A stretch of DNA of 58,584 nucleotides, from positions 1-58,584 of the forward strand of contig JACRAQ010000058.1 of NCBI GenBank assembly GCA_016213335.1. The letters are read 5' to 3'. This document shows, piece after piece, positions 34,971-44,371 of the stretch. Under the pieces are notes generated by a model. The model ran no database searches. It worked only from the letters and a program-made list of their open reading frames with translations, and was not told the origin of the DNA. This DNA is from Nitrosomonadales bacterium (GTDB taxonomy: Bacteria; Pseudomonadota; Gammaproteobacteria; Burkholderiales; Gallionellaceae). Position numbers and translations under genes: made by a program. How positions within the stretch are numbered: the first letter of the stretch is position 1; each line of letters begins with the position of its first letter.

Positions 34971-36140
34971 TCAGGCAAAAATGTCTACCATCCCGTCGTG
35001 GCGGCGCCCGGCCCAAGCGGCCGTGTTGACGCCATGGGTGCTGCTCGCGGGAAGGATAGCGCTCGTTCTGGCAGGCCAGTTCCCCCCGTTTTGCCGGCCA
35101 TCTTCCAGCCCCGCTTGCCGTTCCCGGGGCTGCTGGTCGCTCACCGTGGCGTTGCCCAGCATAATGCCGTTATCGGCCAACATTTCGCGGAGTTTAGGCA
35201 GCGCCTGCTCCACGGCATTGCGCACCGCCGCGTGCGGCGAGGAGAACATCGCGGTAGCCTGGCCGTCGCTGACGCTGAGCACCACGTCCAGCGGCCCGAG
35301 ATCGGGCGGATTGAGGTGCAGTTCGGCAATCTGCCCGCGCTGCGCAGCCATCCAGATGATTTTCTGGCTGAACTCCTCACCCCACGAATTTCTGGTTAAA
35401 GGAGTGTCCACGCGCAACTGCGTTGTCCCGCCCGCGCTGGAGGCGGCCGGGCCGGAACCGGTTTGCGGCAGTGCGGCGGCAGCAGCATCGGTTTGCGCCA
35501 GCGGCGCGGGAACGCGCGCGCTGTCATGGGATAGCGCCGGGTGGGCAGTTTCATTACCGAACATTTCCGGCTCAGCCCGGAAGCTGTCTTCCCGTAAGGT
35601 GCCGCTGGAGGTATCGGTGAAGGCGGCGGCGCTGTAATCCTGGGCGCGAAACTGCGCAGGCTCGGCGGGCCGTATTCCGCTGCCAATGGCGGCAGCCGCG
35701 CCCGGAGGCGTAGCGCTCTGCTGCACCATCGTTGTTGCGGGCAAAGGAACAGCCACCGTGTCGCTGGTTAGAGCGGCGTCCGTGTTCGCCTCGTGTGCGG
35801 GCGAGGCGGGTTTTTCGCTGGTGGCAGCGGCGCTGTCCGCAAGGCCGGCAAGCGGGTAGAACGCCGCCAGCAAGTCTTCGGTTGCACCCGGCACGAGCGC
35901 TGGCGCTTCGTCGGCGTTTTCGTTGCTGCCGGTGGAGTCAGGGGAGCCGGTGGAGCCGGGTGAACCGCCAGCAGAAGCTGCGGCAGCCCGGCCGTTTTCT
36001 GCCGGCTCCCGGGTGTTGGCGCGCTGGCGGGCCAGCACGCTGCCGAACGGCTCCGACGCCGGGCCGGCGCCGTTGTCCGGTGTGGCGGGGGCTTGTGTTT
36101 GCGCGGCAGGTGGGGTGCTGGTGATGGGCAGGTTTTGCAT
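34971..36140 (-). CDS. fliK: FliK, hook-length control protein
   Basis: A 389-residue hook-length ruler. The long N-terminal part is Ala/Pro/Thr-rich and disordered, as expected of the molecular ruler. The C-terminal switch domain starts near residue 255 with NSWGEEFSQKIIWMAAQRGQ, then LHLNPPDLGPLDVVLSVSDGQATAMF and ALPKLREMLADNGIMLGNATV, the Flg_hook signature. It sits between fliJ and fliL as in other operons. A second FliK-like gene is at 42893-43924. Confidence 0.93.
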   Translation of the reverse strand: MQNLPITSTPPAAQTQAPATPDNGAGPASEPFGSVLARQRANTREPAENGRAAAASAGGSPGSTGSPDSTGSNENADEAPALVPGATEDLLAAFYPLAGLADSAAATSEKPASPAHEANTDAALTSDTVAVPLPATTMVQQSATPPGAAAAIGSGIRPAEPAQFRAQDYSAAAFTDTSSGTLREDSFRAEPEMFGNETAHPALSHDSARVPAPLAQTDAAAAALPQTGSGPAASSAGGTTQLRVDTPLTRNSWGEEFSQKIIWMAAQRGQIAELHLNPPDLGPLDVVLSVSDGQATAMFSSPHAAVRNAVEQALPKLREMLADNGIMLGNATVSDQQPRERQAGLEDGRQNGGNWPARTSAILPASSTHGVNTAAWAGRRHDGMVDIFA

Positions 36141-36155
36141 GGCGGCCTTCGTGGT

Positions 36156-36617
36156 TTAGTTTTCGCTTTGCGCGGACGCGGCCTTGAAAGCTGCATGCCG
36201 CCCGGTATGCTCATCCTGGAGGCGCTGTTCGGATTTGGCTTCCAGTTTCTTTTCATTTTCCACATGGCGTTGAGCCAAAGTGTCGAAGGATTTCATTCTG
36301 CGCTGGGTGTCTTCCAGTTCGTTGCGCCCCACCTGCACTGAGCTGTGCGCCTGTTCGACCGCTTTTTCCTGCTGGGTGATGGCCTCGTCAAGGCGCTGCA
36401 TGAAATTCTGGAAATTGCTCAGATCGGACTGGCTCATGCCGGTACGCACTGCTTCCTGGAAGCGCGCCTGGTAGTCTTTGCGGTATTGCAGCAAAGTGTC
36501 CAGTTTTGCCAGCGCAACCTGCTGTTGCTGGTTGAGCTGGCCGAATTTGCGTGTGGCGGCATCGTTTTTCTGGTGTGCCAACTGGACCAGCGGTTGCAAA
36601 GTAAAAGTCTTGGTCAT
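36156..36617 (-). CDS. fliJ: FliJ, export ATPase-associated coiled-coil protein
   Basis: A 153-residue, almost wholly helical protein. The pattern LQPLVQLAHQKNDAATRKFGQLNQQQ, LQYRKDYQARFQEA and ISQ..FQNFMQRLDEAITQQEKAVEQA matches FliJ, which links the FliI ATPase with FlhA. It follows fliI by 12 bases. Confidence 0.93.
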   Translation of the reverse strand: MTKTFTLQPLVQLAHQKNDAATRKFGQLNQQQQVALAKLDTLLQYRKDYQARFQEAVRTGMSQSDLSNFQNFMQRLDEAITQQEKAVEQAHSSVQVGRNELEDTQRRMKSFDTLAQRHVENEKKLEAKSEQRLQDEHTGRHAAFKAASAQSEN

Positions 36618-36629
36618 GGTCTAAACGTC

Positions 36630-38048
36630 TCAGTGCGTATTGTCGAACAGTTGGTTGAATGATGCGACGCCGCTGCCGAAATCCTCGCGCTCGAACATGC
36701 CCTGCTTGAGGAAACGCTCCATGTGCGGATAGCGCGCGATCCCTTCGTCCAGCAGCGGGTCGCTGCCGCTGACGTAGGCGCCCACGCTGATCAGGTCGCG
36801 GTTGCGCTGGTAGTGCGCGTACAGATGTTTGAAATATTGTACCAAGCTGAAGTGCTGTTCGGAAACCAGATGGTTCATGGCGCGGCTGATGGAGGCCTCG
36901 ATATCGATGGCGGGGTAATGGCCTTGTTCGGCCAGGCGGCGCGACAGCACGATGTGGCCGTCCAGGATGGCGCGCGCGCTGTCGGCGATGGGGTCCTGCG
37001 GGTCATCGCCTTCGGTCAGCACGGTATAGAACGCGGTAATCGAGCCGCCGCCTTCCGTACCGTTGCCGGCGCGTTCCACCAGTTGCGGCAGCCTGGTGAA
37101 CACCGAAGGCGGGTAGCCCTTGGTGGCGGGGGGCTCGCCGATCGCCAGCGCGATTTCGCGCTGCGCCATGGCGTAACGGGTAAGCGAATCCATGATCAGC
37201 AGCACGTGCTTGCCCCGGTCGCGGAAATACTCGGCGATGGTGGTGGCATAGGCGGCGCCTTGCAGGCGCATCAGCGGGCTGGTGTCGGAGGGGGCTGCGA
37301 CTACTACCGAGCGCGCCATGCCTTCCCGCCCCAGAATGTCGGTGATGAATTCCTTCACTTCGCGGCCGCGCTCGCCGATCAGGCCGACCACGATGATTTC
37401 GGCGCTGGTGTAGCGCGCCATCATGCCGAGCAGCACGCTTTTGCCGACGCCGGATCCGGCAAACAGCCCCATGCGCTGTCCGCGCCCGACGGTGAGCAGG
37501 TTGTTGATGGCGCGCACGCCGACATCCAGCGCCTCCTTGATCGGGGCGCGGTCCAGGGGGTTGATCGGCCGGCTCTGAAGTGGCGCGGTATCTTCTTCCG
37601 GCAGCGGGCCGAGCTGGTCAAGCGGGCGCCCGGCACCATCGAGCACACGGCCCAGCAGCATATCGCCCACCGGCAGGTGGCGTGTGCGGTCCGCCGCCCG
37701 CCGCCTCGTGCGGCGTTTTCCCCCCAACTGCAGCGCACGCGCCGGTTCCAGCGGCACGACGCGCGCGCCGGGTATCAGGCCGTGCACATCATTTTCTGGC
37801 ATGAGGAACAGTTTTTCTCCGGAAAAACCGACTACTTCCGCTTCGACGCTGTGGTTGGGCAACTCGATCACGCACGTGCTGCCCACCGCCATCCTCAGAC
37901 CGACTGCCTCCATCACCAGTCCGGTGACTTTGGTCAGGCGTCCGCTGACCAGCAGGGGCTTGCCCAGCGCGGCGGCCTCCTGGCTTTCCTGCAGGCAGTT
38001 CCGCCAGCGCTGGGCGTGGATGCCGGAAGATATCAGGGCGCCAGCCAT
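36630..38048 (-). CDS. fliI: FliI, flagellar export ATPase
   Basis: A 472-residue F1-beta-like ATPase that energises export. Walker A is GSGVGKS at residues 198-204 (in [20 protein letters not shown]), Walker B is in [19 protein letters not shown], and the [26 protein letters not shown] signature follows. Length is normal. It overlaps fliH by 16 bases. Confidence 0.98.
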   Translation of the reverse strand: MAGALISSGIHAQRWRNCLQESQEAAALGKPLLVSGRLTKVTGLVMEAVGLRMAVGSTCVIELPNHSVEAEVVGFSGEKLFLMPENDVHGLIPGARVVPLEPARALQLGGKRRTRRRAADRTRHLPVGDMLLGRVLDGAGRPLDQLGPLPEEDTAPLQSRPINPLDRAPIKEALDVGVRAINNLLTVGRGQRMGLFAGSGVGKSVLLGMMARYTSAEIIVVGLIGERGREVKEFITDILGREGMARSVVVAAPSDTSPLMRLQGAAYATTIAEYFRDRGKHVLLIMDSLTRYAMAQREIALAIGEPPATKGYPPSVFTRLPQLVERAGNGTEGGGSITAFYTVLTEGDDPQDPIADSARAILDGHIVLSRRLAEQGHYPAIDIEASISRAMNHLVSEQHFSLVQYFKHLYAHYQRNRDLISVGAYVSGSDPLLDEGIARYPHMERFLKQGMFEREDFGSGVASFNQLFDNTH

Positions 38049-38653
38049 GTGCTGTCCTGTCCGATAGAAGCGGCCACCCGCTGCCAGCGCGTGCCCAGCG
38101 TGGCATCAATCTGGCCGTGCGCGGTTTCCACGCGGCAACCGCCGCGCCCCACTTGTTCATTCTCGATGATTTTCCAGCCGGTATGATCGAGTTGTTCGCC
38201 CATGCGCGAGCGCACCAGTTTTGCATCGTCGGGGTGCAGCACCAGGTGGGCGTGCTGATTGAAATGCGGCAGCTCGTTGATGGCCTTGTGCACCACCTCG
38301 AGCAGCAGCTCCGGCTTGACCTTGAGCGCCTGCTGCAACATTTGCCTGGCGATTTCCAGAGCCAGCTCCAGCAAGTCCTGCGCGATCTTCTGGTCTATTT
38401 GCTGCAGCTCCTGGTTCAGCGCATCCACCATCTGCGCCATGCGTTGTGCCTCCATGTCAGCCCGCTGCTTGCCCTCGGCGTAACCGGCCCGGTAACCTTC
38501 CTCCTGAGCCTGCTTGTGGGTTTGCTCGATTGGGCCGGCAGTGGGCAGCGCGGCAGCGGAGCGCGTCCCTCCCGCTCTGGCGAGATCGAAAGCGGGCAAC
38601 TCCCAGCGCTGGTAGGCGGTGAGCTGTTCTTTCGGGGTGAGCACGTCAGACAT
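38033..38653 (-). CDS. fliH: FliH, export ATPase regulator
   Basis: A 206-residue FliI-binding protein. The N-terminus holds the W-P-A-type residues ([10 protein letters not shown]), then a glutamine-rich helical region with [11 protein letters not shown] repeats, and the V1/F0-like C-terminal domain ([47 protein letters not shown]). It overlaps fliG by eight bases and fliI by 16. Confidence 0.94.
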   Translation of the reverse strand: MSDVLTPKEQLTAYQRWELPAFDLARAGGTRSAAALPTAGPIEQTHKQAQEEGYRAGYAEGKQRADMEAQRMAQMVDALNQELQQIDQKIAQDLLELALEIARQMLQQALKVKPELLLEVVHKAINELPHFNQHAHLVLHPDDAKLVRSRMGEQLDHTGWKIIENEQVGRGGCRVETAHGQIDATLGTRWQRVAASIGQDSTWLAP

Positions 38654-39641
38654 ATGCCTCCTCTCCTCGGCCGCCTAGTGATAGCTGGCCTTCATCCGAC
38701 AAGCGGCGCACGGTTTTGAGGATCTCTTTCTGTTCTGCTTCCACTTCACTGACCTTGACCGGCCCCTTGGCCTCCAGGTCTTCGCGCATCATTTCGCTGG
38801 CGCGCTGCGACATGTTCTTGAAAATCTTCTCGCGCAGCTCCTCGCTTGCGCCCTTGAGCGCGACGATCAGGGATTCGGACTGCACCTCGCGCAGGATCAG
38901 CTGGATGCCGCGATCATCAATATCGAGGATGTTCTCGAACACGAACATTTCATCCATGATTTTTTGCGCGAGATCGGCATCGTAGCCGCGCACCGATTCG
39001 AGTATCCCCTCTTCCTGCGCGCCGTTCATGAAGTTGAGAATTTCCGCTGCGGTGCGCGTGCCGCCCTTGATGCGTTTCTTGCTGACAGCGTTGCCGGTCA
39101 GCAGTTTGGTCAGGACATCGTTCAATTCGCGCAACGCTTCGGGCTGTACGCCATCCAGCGTGGCGATGCGCAACAGCACATCGCTGCGCGTGCGCTCGCT
39201 GAAGAGCCCGAGAACCTCGGCGGCCTGGTCCGGCTCGAGGTGTACCAGAATGGTGGCGATGATTTGCGGGTGCTCGTTGGTGACCAGTTCCGCGACTGCG
39301 CCCGGCTCCATCCATTTCAGGCTCTCGATACCGCTGGTGTCGCTGTTGTGCAGAATGCGCTCTATCACGCCGACGGCCTTGTCGTCGCCCAGTGCCTTGG
39401 TCAGCATTCTGCGGATATATTCATCATTGGCTATGCCGACGGTGGTGCGGTCCGAGGCAAACTGGTGGAACTCGTCAAACACGCTGGAGATCTTTTCGCG
39501 CGAGACATTTTTCAGCGCCACCATAGCGGCACTGATTGTTTGCACCTCCTTGGGTTCGAGAAATTTCAGCACTTCAGCCGCCTCGTTCTCGCCCAGGGAC
39601 ATGAGCAGAATCGCGCTTTTTTCGATACCCGCATCACTCAT
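38646..39641 (-). CDS. fliG: FliG, flagellar motor switch protein
   Basis: A 331-residue switch and torque-generating protein. N-terminal FliF-binding region (GIEKSAILLMSLGENEAAEVLKFLEPKEVQ), middle EHPQIIATILVHLEP motif, and the C-terminal torque helix region (IMDEMFVFENILDIDDRGIQ, LILREVQSESLIVALKGA) with the charged residues expected to face the stator. Length is normal. It overlaps fliF by eight bases. Confidence 0.98.
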   Translation of the reverse strand: MSDAGIEKSAILLMSLGENEAAEVLKFLEPKEVQTISAAMVALKNVSREKISSVFDEFHQFASDRTTVGIANDEYIRRMLTKALGDDKAVGVIERILHNSDTSGIESLKWMEPGAVAELVTNEHPQIIATILVHLEPDQAAEVLGLFSERTRSDVLLRIATLDGVQPEALRELNDVLTKLLTGNAVSKKRIKGGTRTAAEILNFMNGAQEEGILESVRGYDADLAQKIMDEMFVFENILDIDDRGIQLILREVQSESLIVALKGASEELREKIFKNMSQRASEMMREDLEAKGPVKVSEVEAEQKEILKTVRRLSDEGQLSLGGRGEEAYV

Positions 39642-41253
39642 TTCCGCCGCCTACCCACTGTTTGACCACGCTGGCCACCAGCTTGGGGTCCTGCTGCGCC
39701 AACTGCCTTGCTCCCGTCACATCGTTCTGGTATGCGGGCGGCCGTTGTTGCGCATTCTCCGCCGCTTTGTTGCGGGCGGCAACAATCTCGTTTTCCATTC
39801 TCTGGAAAAAGGACACCGTGCTATTGATTGCCGGGCGGAGAATCTTGAGCACGATAAACAGCAACAAGCCGGCAATCAGCACGTATTTTACGATTTCCTT
39901 GGCGAGCGCGATGTATTCCGGCTGTTTCCAGAGGGGAACTTCGGCCACTGGCTCCTCCTTTTCGACGTTAAACGGGCTGTTCAGCACGTTCAAGGTATCG
40001 CCGCGGTTGGCGTCGAAGCCCATTGCTTCTTTTACCAGCGCGGTAACCTGGGTTTTTTCGGCTTCGCTCAGCGGCTTGGAACTGGTCTTGCCATTTTTGT
40101 CCGTCACCATGCGGTTGTTCACCACCACTGCCACGGAAAGGCGTTTGATAGTGCCCACCGGAGATTTGGTGTAGCGTATGGTTCGATCCACCTCGTAATT
40201 GATGGTGGATTCTCTGCGCAGGTTGCTGGCGGGTGGCGTGCCGGACAAGGACGCGGGTGGCTCTGCAGGGCTGACGATCGGCGCGGTGGCCGGCACGGGC
40301 GGCTGGTTCGAAAGCGCGCCCGGCACGCCGCCGGCATTTTGCCCGCCGCCATTGAGAGCCTCCAGCTTTTGCTGGCTGCGCACAGAGGTGTCTTTCGGGT
40401 CCTGGTTGGGCTTGAAAATTTCGGCGGTCTGTTCGGTTTGCGCAAAATCTATGTCGGCAGTCACTTGCGCGCGAACATTGCTGGTTCCAACCAGCGGGGT
40501 GATAATGGCCTCGATGCGCCTGATGTAGTCCCGCTCCACTTGCTGCACGTATTTGAGCTGGCTGGCGTCCAGCGGTTCGGCGCCGGTTTCCCTGGCCGAA
40601 CTGAGCAGCGAACCGCTCTGATCCACTACGGTCACGTTCTTGGCGGGCATGTCCGGTATGCTGCTTGAGATCAGGTGGACAATACCGTTTATTTGGCCGG
40701 AATCCAGCATGCGACCGGGATAGAGCGACAGTACCACGGATGCGCTGGGTTTCTGCTGTTCCTTGGCGAACACCGAGGGTTTGGGGATCGCCAGGTGTAT
40801 CCGCGCGCCCTGCACCGCGGCCAGCGTCTGCATCGAGCGCGCCAGCTCGCCTTCCAGCGCGCGCTGATAATTTACCTGTTCCAGAAACTGGCTGGTGCCG
40901 AACTTCTGGTTTTCCATCAGCTCGAACCCGGCCACGCTGCCCTTGGGCAAACCCTGCGAAGCGAGGCGCAACCGTACTTCGTGCACCTGGTTGGCGGGAA
41001 CCAGCAAGGCGCCGCCGCCTTCCGCAAACTTGTAGGGCACGTTCATCTGTTGCAGCGACTCGATGACCGCCCCGCCGTCGCGGTCGGACAGGTTGCCGTA
41101 CAGGACGCGATAGTCCGGGGTTTGCCCCCACATCCAGAGCCCGGCAAGCAGTGAGACGGTGGTCGCCGCCGCGACCATCAGCACCAGAATCTGCCTGGTG
41201 TTAAGGGCTCCGAGTGCCTGTGCCACAGGAGGGCTAAGGTTGTTTTCCGCCAT
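39634..41253 (-). CDS. fliF: FliF, MS-ring protein
   Basis: A 539-residue basal-body ring protein. Two membrane helices flank the periplasmic part: ILVLMVAAATTVSLLAGLWMW near residue 28 and IVKYVLIAGLLLFIVLKIL near residue 450. Ring-building motifs YRVLYGNLSDRDGGAVIESL and LVPANQVHEVRLRLASQGLP are present, and the extreme C-terminus carries a FliG-binding segment (LVASVVKQWVGGG). It is the first gene of the long minus-strand operon, divergent from fliE. Confidence 0.98.
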   Translation of the reverse strand: MAENNLSPPVAQALGALNTRQILVLMVAAATTVSLLAGLWMWGQTPDYRVLYGNLSDRDGGAVIESLQQMNVPYKFAEGGGALLVPANQVHEVRLRLASQGLPKGSVAGFELMENQKFGTSQFLEQVNYQRALEGELARSMQTLAAVQGARIHLAIPKPSVFAKEQQKPSASVVLSLYPGRMLDSGQINGIVHLISSSIPDMPAKNVTVVDQSGSLLSSARETGAEPLDASQLKYVQQVERDYIRRIEAIITPLVGTSNVRAQVTADIDFAQTEQTAEIFKPNQDPKDTSVRSQQKLEALNGGGQNAGGVPGALSNQPPVPATAPIVSPAEPPASLSGTPPASNLRRESTINYEVDRTIRYTKSPVGTIKRLSVAVVVNNRMVTDKNGKTSSKPLSEAEKTQVTALVKEAMGFDANRGDTLNVLNSPFNVEKEEPVAEVPLWKQPEYIALAKEIVKYVLIAGLLLFIVLKILRPAINSTVSFFQRMENEIVAARNKAAENAQQRPPAYQNDVTGARQLAQQDPKLVASVVKQWVGGGNE

Positions 41254-41420
41254 GATTTCCGCCGTGCTTCCCGGTCTTTTGACCCACTAGTACACAGTGC
41301 GTATTATCTCCGCCCGCAGCTGGGGGGGCAGGGTGAAAAGCAGGGTGAATCAGCCGCTTTTCCCGCCTTCGTTCTTCACCGCAGGTGGTAAGGTGCATCC
41401 GGTGAAAGAGGGGGGGTGCC

Positions 41421-41741
41421 ATGAGTGTTTCCGGAATTGACAGCGTGCTGGCCCAGATGCGTGCCGCGATGGCTGTCGCGCAAGGCGGTGTAACGCAAAA
41501 AACCCAGGCGATTGACCCGGCAGATTTCGCCAACGCGCTGAAGTCTTCGCTGGACGGGGTGGCGCAAGCGCAAAATCATGCCTTGGACATGCAAAAAGCC
41601 TTTGTGCTGGGCGACGACAAGGTCAGTCTGAGCGATGTGATGATAGATATGCAAAAGGCCAACCTGTCTTTTCAGACCACCGTGCAGGTGCGCAACAAGG
41701 TGATCGCGGCCTATACGGAAATCATGAACATGCAGGTATAG
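41421..41741 (+). CDS. fliE: FliE, MS-ring/rod junction protein
   Basis: A 106-residue protein joining the MS ring to the rod. The C-terminal part (VSLSDVMIDMQKANLSFQTTVQVRNKVIAAYTEIMNMQV) is the FliE signature. GAAAGAGGGGGGG precedes the ATG. It is a single gene, divergent from fliF across 167 bases; no clear promoter element was recognised there. Confidence 0.96.
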   Translation: MSVSGIDSVLAQMRAAMAVAQGGVTQKTQAIDPADFANALKSSLDGVAQAQNHALDMQKAFVLGDDKVSLSDVMIDMQKANLSFQTTVQVRNKVIAAYTEIMNMQV

Positions 41742-41773
41742 CGAGGCGCGCTCAGCACCTTGGCAGGTGATGC

Positions 41774-42553
41774 TTACGGCGATTCCGGGAACGTGGTTTG
41801 CTGTGCGGCGATGTAACGCTGCAACAGCATGGTCATCTTGCCGTCCAGGCGCAGGAACTCACAACCTGCTTGTTTGCTGGCTGTGCCGTCGCGCGCGGTG
41901 ATTGCCATGACGTTTTTTACCCGTATGGTGGCGATCAGGGTGCCAAGCCCGGGCAGGGAAATCCGGCAGTCCGGGTAGATTTCCCCAGGCTGCAACCCGG
42001 CTTCATGCTCAGCGCACAGCAGAGCCACCCCTCCTATGCTGATATCCAGAACAGGCATTTCGCGTTTGACCGAAGGCGTGCCCGGTCTTGCCGAAGCCGG
42101 TAAAGCGGCGGGCATGGCGCATTTGAGCGCGCTTCTGGCTGGAGCACGCAGGCGGTAATAGTCGCGCCGCTGCAAGCGCAGCAGCGCATCCGGTAGCGGC
42201 AGGCGGAACGCTTCCCGGCCGCTGAACGGCACGGATTCGATGCGGCGCGCCACGAACTGCACCTTCACCTGCCGGTGCGAGCTGACGAAAATGACTTTAT
42301 CGCTGTGCAGCGCCCGCCGGTTATCCTGCATGTTTGGGCCGGGATCCAGCCAGATATGGCGTTCGCCGACATCGAGCAGCATGGTCAGGAAGAAATCGTT
42401 CCCTTCGCCGTAATACAGTGCCGCGCGTGCGCGTTTCTGGGCGATTTCGCGCAGGATGAAGCGGATTTCCGGTTGTGAGCGGATGAGAAACGGGCTGCCT
42501 TCGCTGCCGGTCAACAGCTCGATTCTCAGTGGAACATCTTTTTTTCCGGTCAT
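41774..42553 (-). CDS. ycgR: YcgR-type flagellar brake (PilZ, c-di-GMP binding)
   Basis: A 259-residue protein with an N-terminal YcgR domain (residues ~10-125) and a C-terminal PilZ domain. The c-di-GMP-binding motifs are both present: R-R-D-Y-Y-R at about residues 129-134 (in LQRRDYYRLRAPAR) and DISIGG near residue 172. In enteric bacteria YcgR slows the motor when c-di-GMP is high. Its position at the end of the late flagellar block supports that role. A Pro/Ala-rich stretch interrupts the PilZ region between the two motifs. Confidence 0.9.
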   Translation of the reverse strand: MTGKKDVPLRIELLTGSEGSPFLIRSQPEIRFILREIAQKRARAALYYGEGNDFFLTMLLDVGERHIWLDPGPNMQDNRRALHSDKVIFVSSHRQVKVQFVARRIESVPFSGREAFRLPLPDALLRLQRRDYYRLRAPARSALKCAMPAALPASARPGTPSVKREMPVLDISIGGVALLCAEHEAGLQPGEIYPDCRISLPGLGTLIATIRVKNVMAITARDGTASKQAGCEFLRLDGKMTMLLQRYIAAQQTTFPESP

Positions 42554-42603
42554 GGCAGCGCAAGTTATAACTTCGGGGCGGCGGCCCCGTCACGGCCGCT
42601 ATG

Positions 42604-42909
42604 TTACCGCTGTTTTTCTTTTGCAGCAGCCGGGCTGGCCGGCGTTTCCCCGTGCTCCAGACGGTATAGCCAGGCGAGCAACTCCGCCACGGCCAGATAA
42701 AGCTGGGGCGGGATGTGTTGGTCCAGTTCCACTTGCATCAGCAACCCTACCAGTTCCTCCGATTCATGCACGTAAATGCCGTGCTGTTTGGCGCGCTCGA
42801 TGATCGCCTGCGCGATCAGCCCGCGGCCCTGGGCAACTACCCTGGGGGCTGGATCCTGGCCGCGGTAAGCCAGTGCGACAGCCATCTGGCGCTTATTCGG
42901 CGGGTGCAT
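42604..42909 (-). CDS. Free-standing FlhB C-terminal-like protein (FlhX/FhlB type)
   Basis: A 101-residue protein equivalent to the FlhB cytoplasmic fragment that remains after autocleavage. Alignment by eye: AVALAYRGQDPAPRVVAQGRG, then IPPQLYLAVAELLAWLYRLE, corresponds to FlhB AVALRYRERNMKAPVVVAKGSH and IPEALYTAVAEVLAYVYQLR. At the FlhB NPTH site it reads N-K-R-Q, so the self-cleavage motif is lost. Start 42909 overlaps the second fliK-like gene by 17 bases. Such proteins can substitute for the cleaved FlhB domain in export switching in some bacteria; here that is inference. Confidence 0.85.
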   Translation of the reverse strand: MHPPNKRQMAVALAYRGQDPAPRVVAQGRGLIAQAIIERAKQHGIYVHESEELVGLLMQVELDQHIPPQLYLAVAELLAWLYRLEHGETPASPAAAKEKQR

Positions 42910-43924
42910 GTTGCACGACCTGCATATTGATTGTCTGAATGCCGTTTTCGGCCAGGGATGAGATCAAGCGTTCGGCGGCGTTGCTTAGCGCCGCCCGGGT
43001 CATTGCGGTGTCCGCCTCCAGCGCGAGGTTCAGCCCGTTAGCGCCGAAATGCAGCTTGGCGTTGATTTCTCCCAGCCTGGGCAAAACCAGGTTTACCAGG
43101 GTGGTCCACTGCCGCAGCCCTTCGGCTTCGGATGCTTGCGGAGGCTGTTCGTGTTCGTGGATTTCCCACTGCATGGATTGGCCTGGCCAGATATTTCCTT
43201 GCCACACCATCTGCCGGGTCTCCAGGGCGTTGAGCTGCTGTTGCACCAGGGATTGCAAATGTTCCGGGATCTCGGCCGCACCCCCCTCTTGCGGCAAGGG
43301 CGACATATGCCGCAATGCCGGGTTGAAACTGCTTTCCTCGGCTGTGCCCGCCGTGGCGGCGGTCTGGCCGGAGGACAGGTTTTGCGGTTCCTGCATCAGC
43401 TCGGCGGTGCTGCGAGCGCCTTGCAGCCATTGCGCCTGGTGCGATTCGTAGAACAGCCCGCTGTAGCTCAGCGCTTCGCGCAACTGGCCAGCCAATTGCG
43501 CGCTGTCTGGCGCCTGCGGCACAGGCCACAGCGGCGTTTTTTGCGTCGCGCGCACGTAGGCTTTTTCGGGCTGCTGCTGTGACAGCGCGGACAGCAGCCG
43601 CGAAGCGGAGCTGAGTTGTTCAGGGGTGGACAGCGGGTTGGTTGAGGCAGACATGCTGAAAACGAGGCGGGGCTGAGTAGCCATGACCTGCAGCGCTACC
43701 GTATCGCCGCTTTTGATGGTGGAGGGAAGCTGCATCTGGATCACTTGGTCGCCGATGCGTACCTTGAACAGCCCGGGAGCAACCTGGGCTTGCACGCTGC
43801 CCTGGAATTTCTGGCCGGGCTCGAACAAACCCGTTTTGGCAGTGCCGACGGCGGTTACAGTTACGAGAGGGCGCTGCTCAAGCGCGAGCGCCTTGATGGT
43901 ATTGAGAAGATTGGCGGAGAGCAT
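42893..43924 (-). CDS. Second FliK-like hook-length-control domain protein
   Basis: A 343-residue protein with an N-terminal domain predicted to be beta-rich (GQKFQGSVQAQVAPGLFKVRIGDQVIQMQLPSTIKSGDTVALQVMA) and a variable Gln-rich middle. The C-terminal Flg_hook-type domain (TLVNLVLPRLGEINAKLHFGANGLNLALEADTAMTRAALSNAAERLISSLAENGI) resembles the end of FliK. It overlaps the FlhB-like gene by 17 bases, so they are likely a functional pair parallel to FliK-FlhB. The assignment as FliK-like is moderate to good; the specific role is unknown. Confidence 0.78.
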   Translation of the reverse strand: MLSANLLNTIKALALEQRPLVTVTAVGTAKTGLFEPGQKFQGSVQAQVAPGLFKVRIGDQVIQMQLPSTIKSGDTVALQVMATQPRLVFSMSASTNPLSTPEQLSSASRLLSALSQQQPEKAYVRATQKTPLWPVPQAPDSAQLAGQLREALSYSGLFYESHQAQWLQGARSTAELMQEPQNLSSGQTAATAGTAEESSFNPALRHMSPLPQEGGAAEIPEHLQSLVQQQLNALETRQMVWQGNIWPGQSMQWEIHEHEQPPQASEAEGLRQWTTLVNLVLPRLGEINAKLHFGANGLNLALEADTAMTRAALSNAAERLISSLAENGIQTINMQVVQHAPAE

Positions 43925-44010
43925 ACGATGGGCGGGCTTTCAACCGGGTTTGCGGCAAATGCCGCCTGCGCGATACCCGCACGCTACGACATGCTGGCAG
44001 AGCGGCTTGG

Positions 44011-44032
44011 CCAGCCGTGGCGGCACGGCTGG
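44011..44032. terminator. Hairpin after fliT
   Basis: A perfect 9-base stem, CCAGCCGTG/CACGGCTGG, with a GCGG loop, 17 bases downstream of the fliT stop on the minus strand. There is no U-tract, so it may be a Rho-dependent stop or an mRNA stabiliser. Confidence 0.45.
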
Positions 44033-44048
44033 CGGGAGGGCTCCTTCA

Positions 44049-44369
44049 TCATGAGCCGGAATAGGCCTGCTGCAGACGGCGCTCCTGCCGCGTGCTCTGC
44101 ATGAGATATTGGAGCTGCGCAACCCACGGCTCGACGTGGTTGCGGATTTCCGCATCATCCGCAAGGATTTTGCGGATCAAGGCCGCCTTTCTGCGGCGGG
44201 TGTTTTCATCGAGCCGCCCCGCGCTGTCCAGGGCTTTCATGGTGGCCACGCGCTGGCTGCATTGCTTTTCCAGCAGCTCCAGCCGATCCCAATCCCCTTG
44301 CGCGGCGGCAGCACGCATCTCGCCCATGATGGAGGAGAGCTGCTCGTAATTTTCGATAACCGGGTTCAT
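44049..44369 (-). CDS. fliT: FliT-like flagellar export chaperone
   Basis: A 106-residue helical protein at the position of fliT after fliS. The start ATG 44369 has GGGAGGATATAACC upstream, formed by the end of fliS. Features are YEQLSSIMGEMRAAAAQGDWDRLELLEKQC near the start and a charged helical remainder ending YSGS. In enteric bacteria FliT binds FliD; that is the likely partner. Sequence conservation in this family is low, so the position carries weight. Confidence 0.82.
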   Translation of the reverse strand: MNPVIENYEQLSSIMGEMRAAAAQGDWDRLELLEKQCSQRVATMKALDSAGRLDENTRRRKAALIRKILADDAEIRNHVEPWVAQLQYLMQSTRQERRLQQAYSGS

Positions 44370-44371
44370 GG

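Noticed and set aside
39028-40668. 546-codon open frame on the plus strand opposite fliG and fliF
   Set aside because: It is a shadow of two well-conserved genes and has no family motif.
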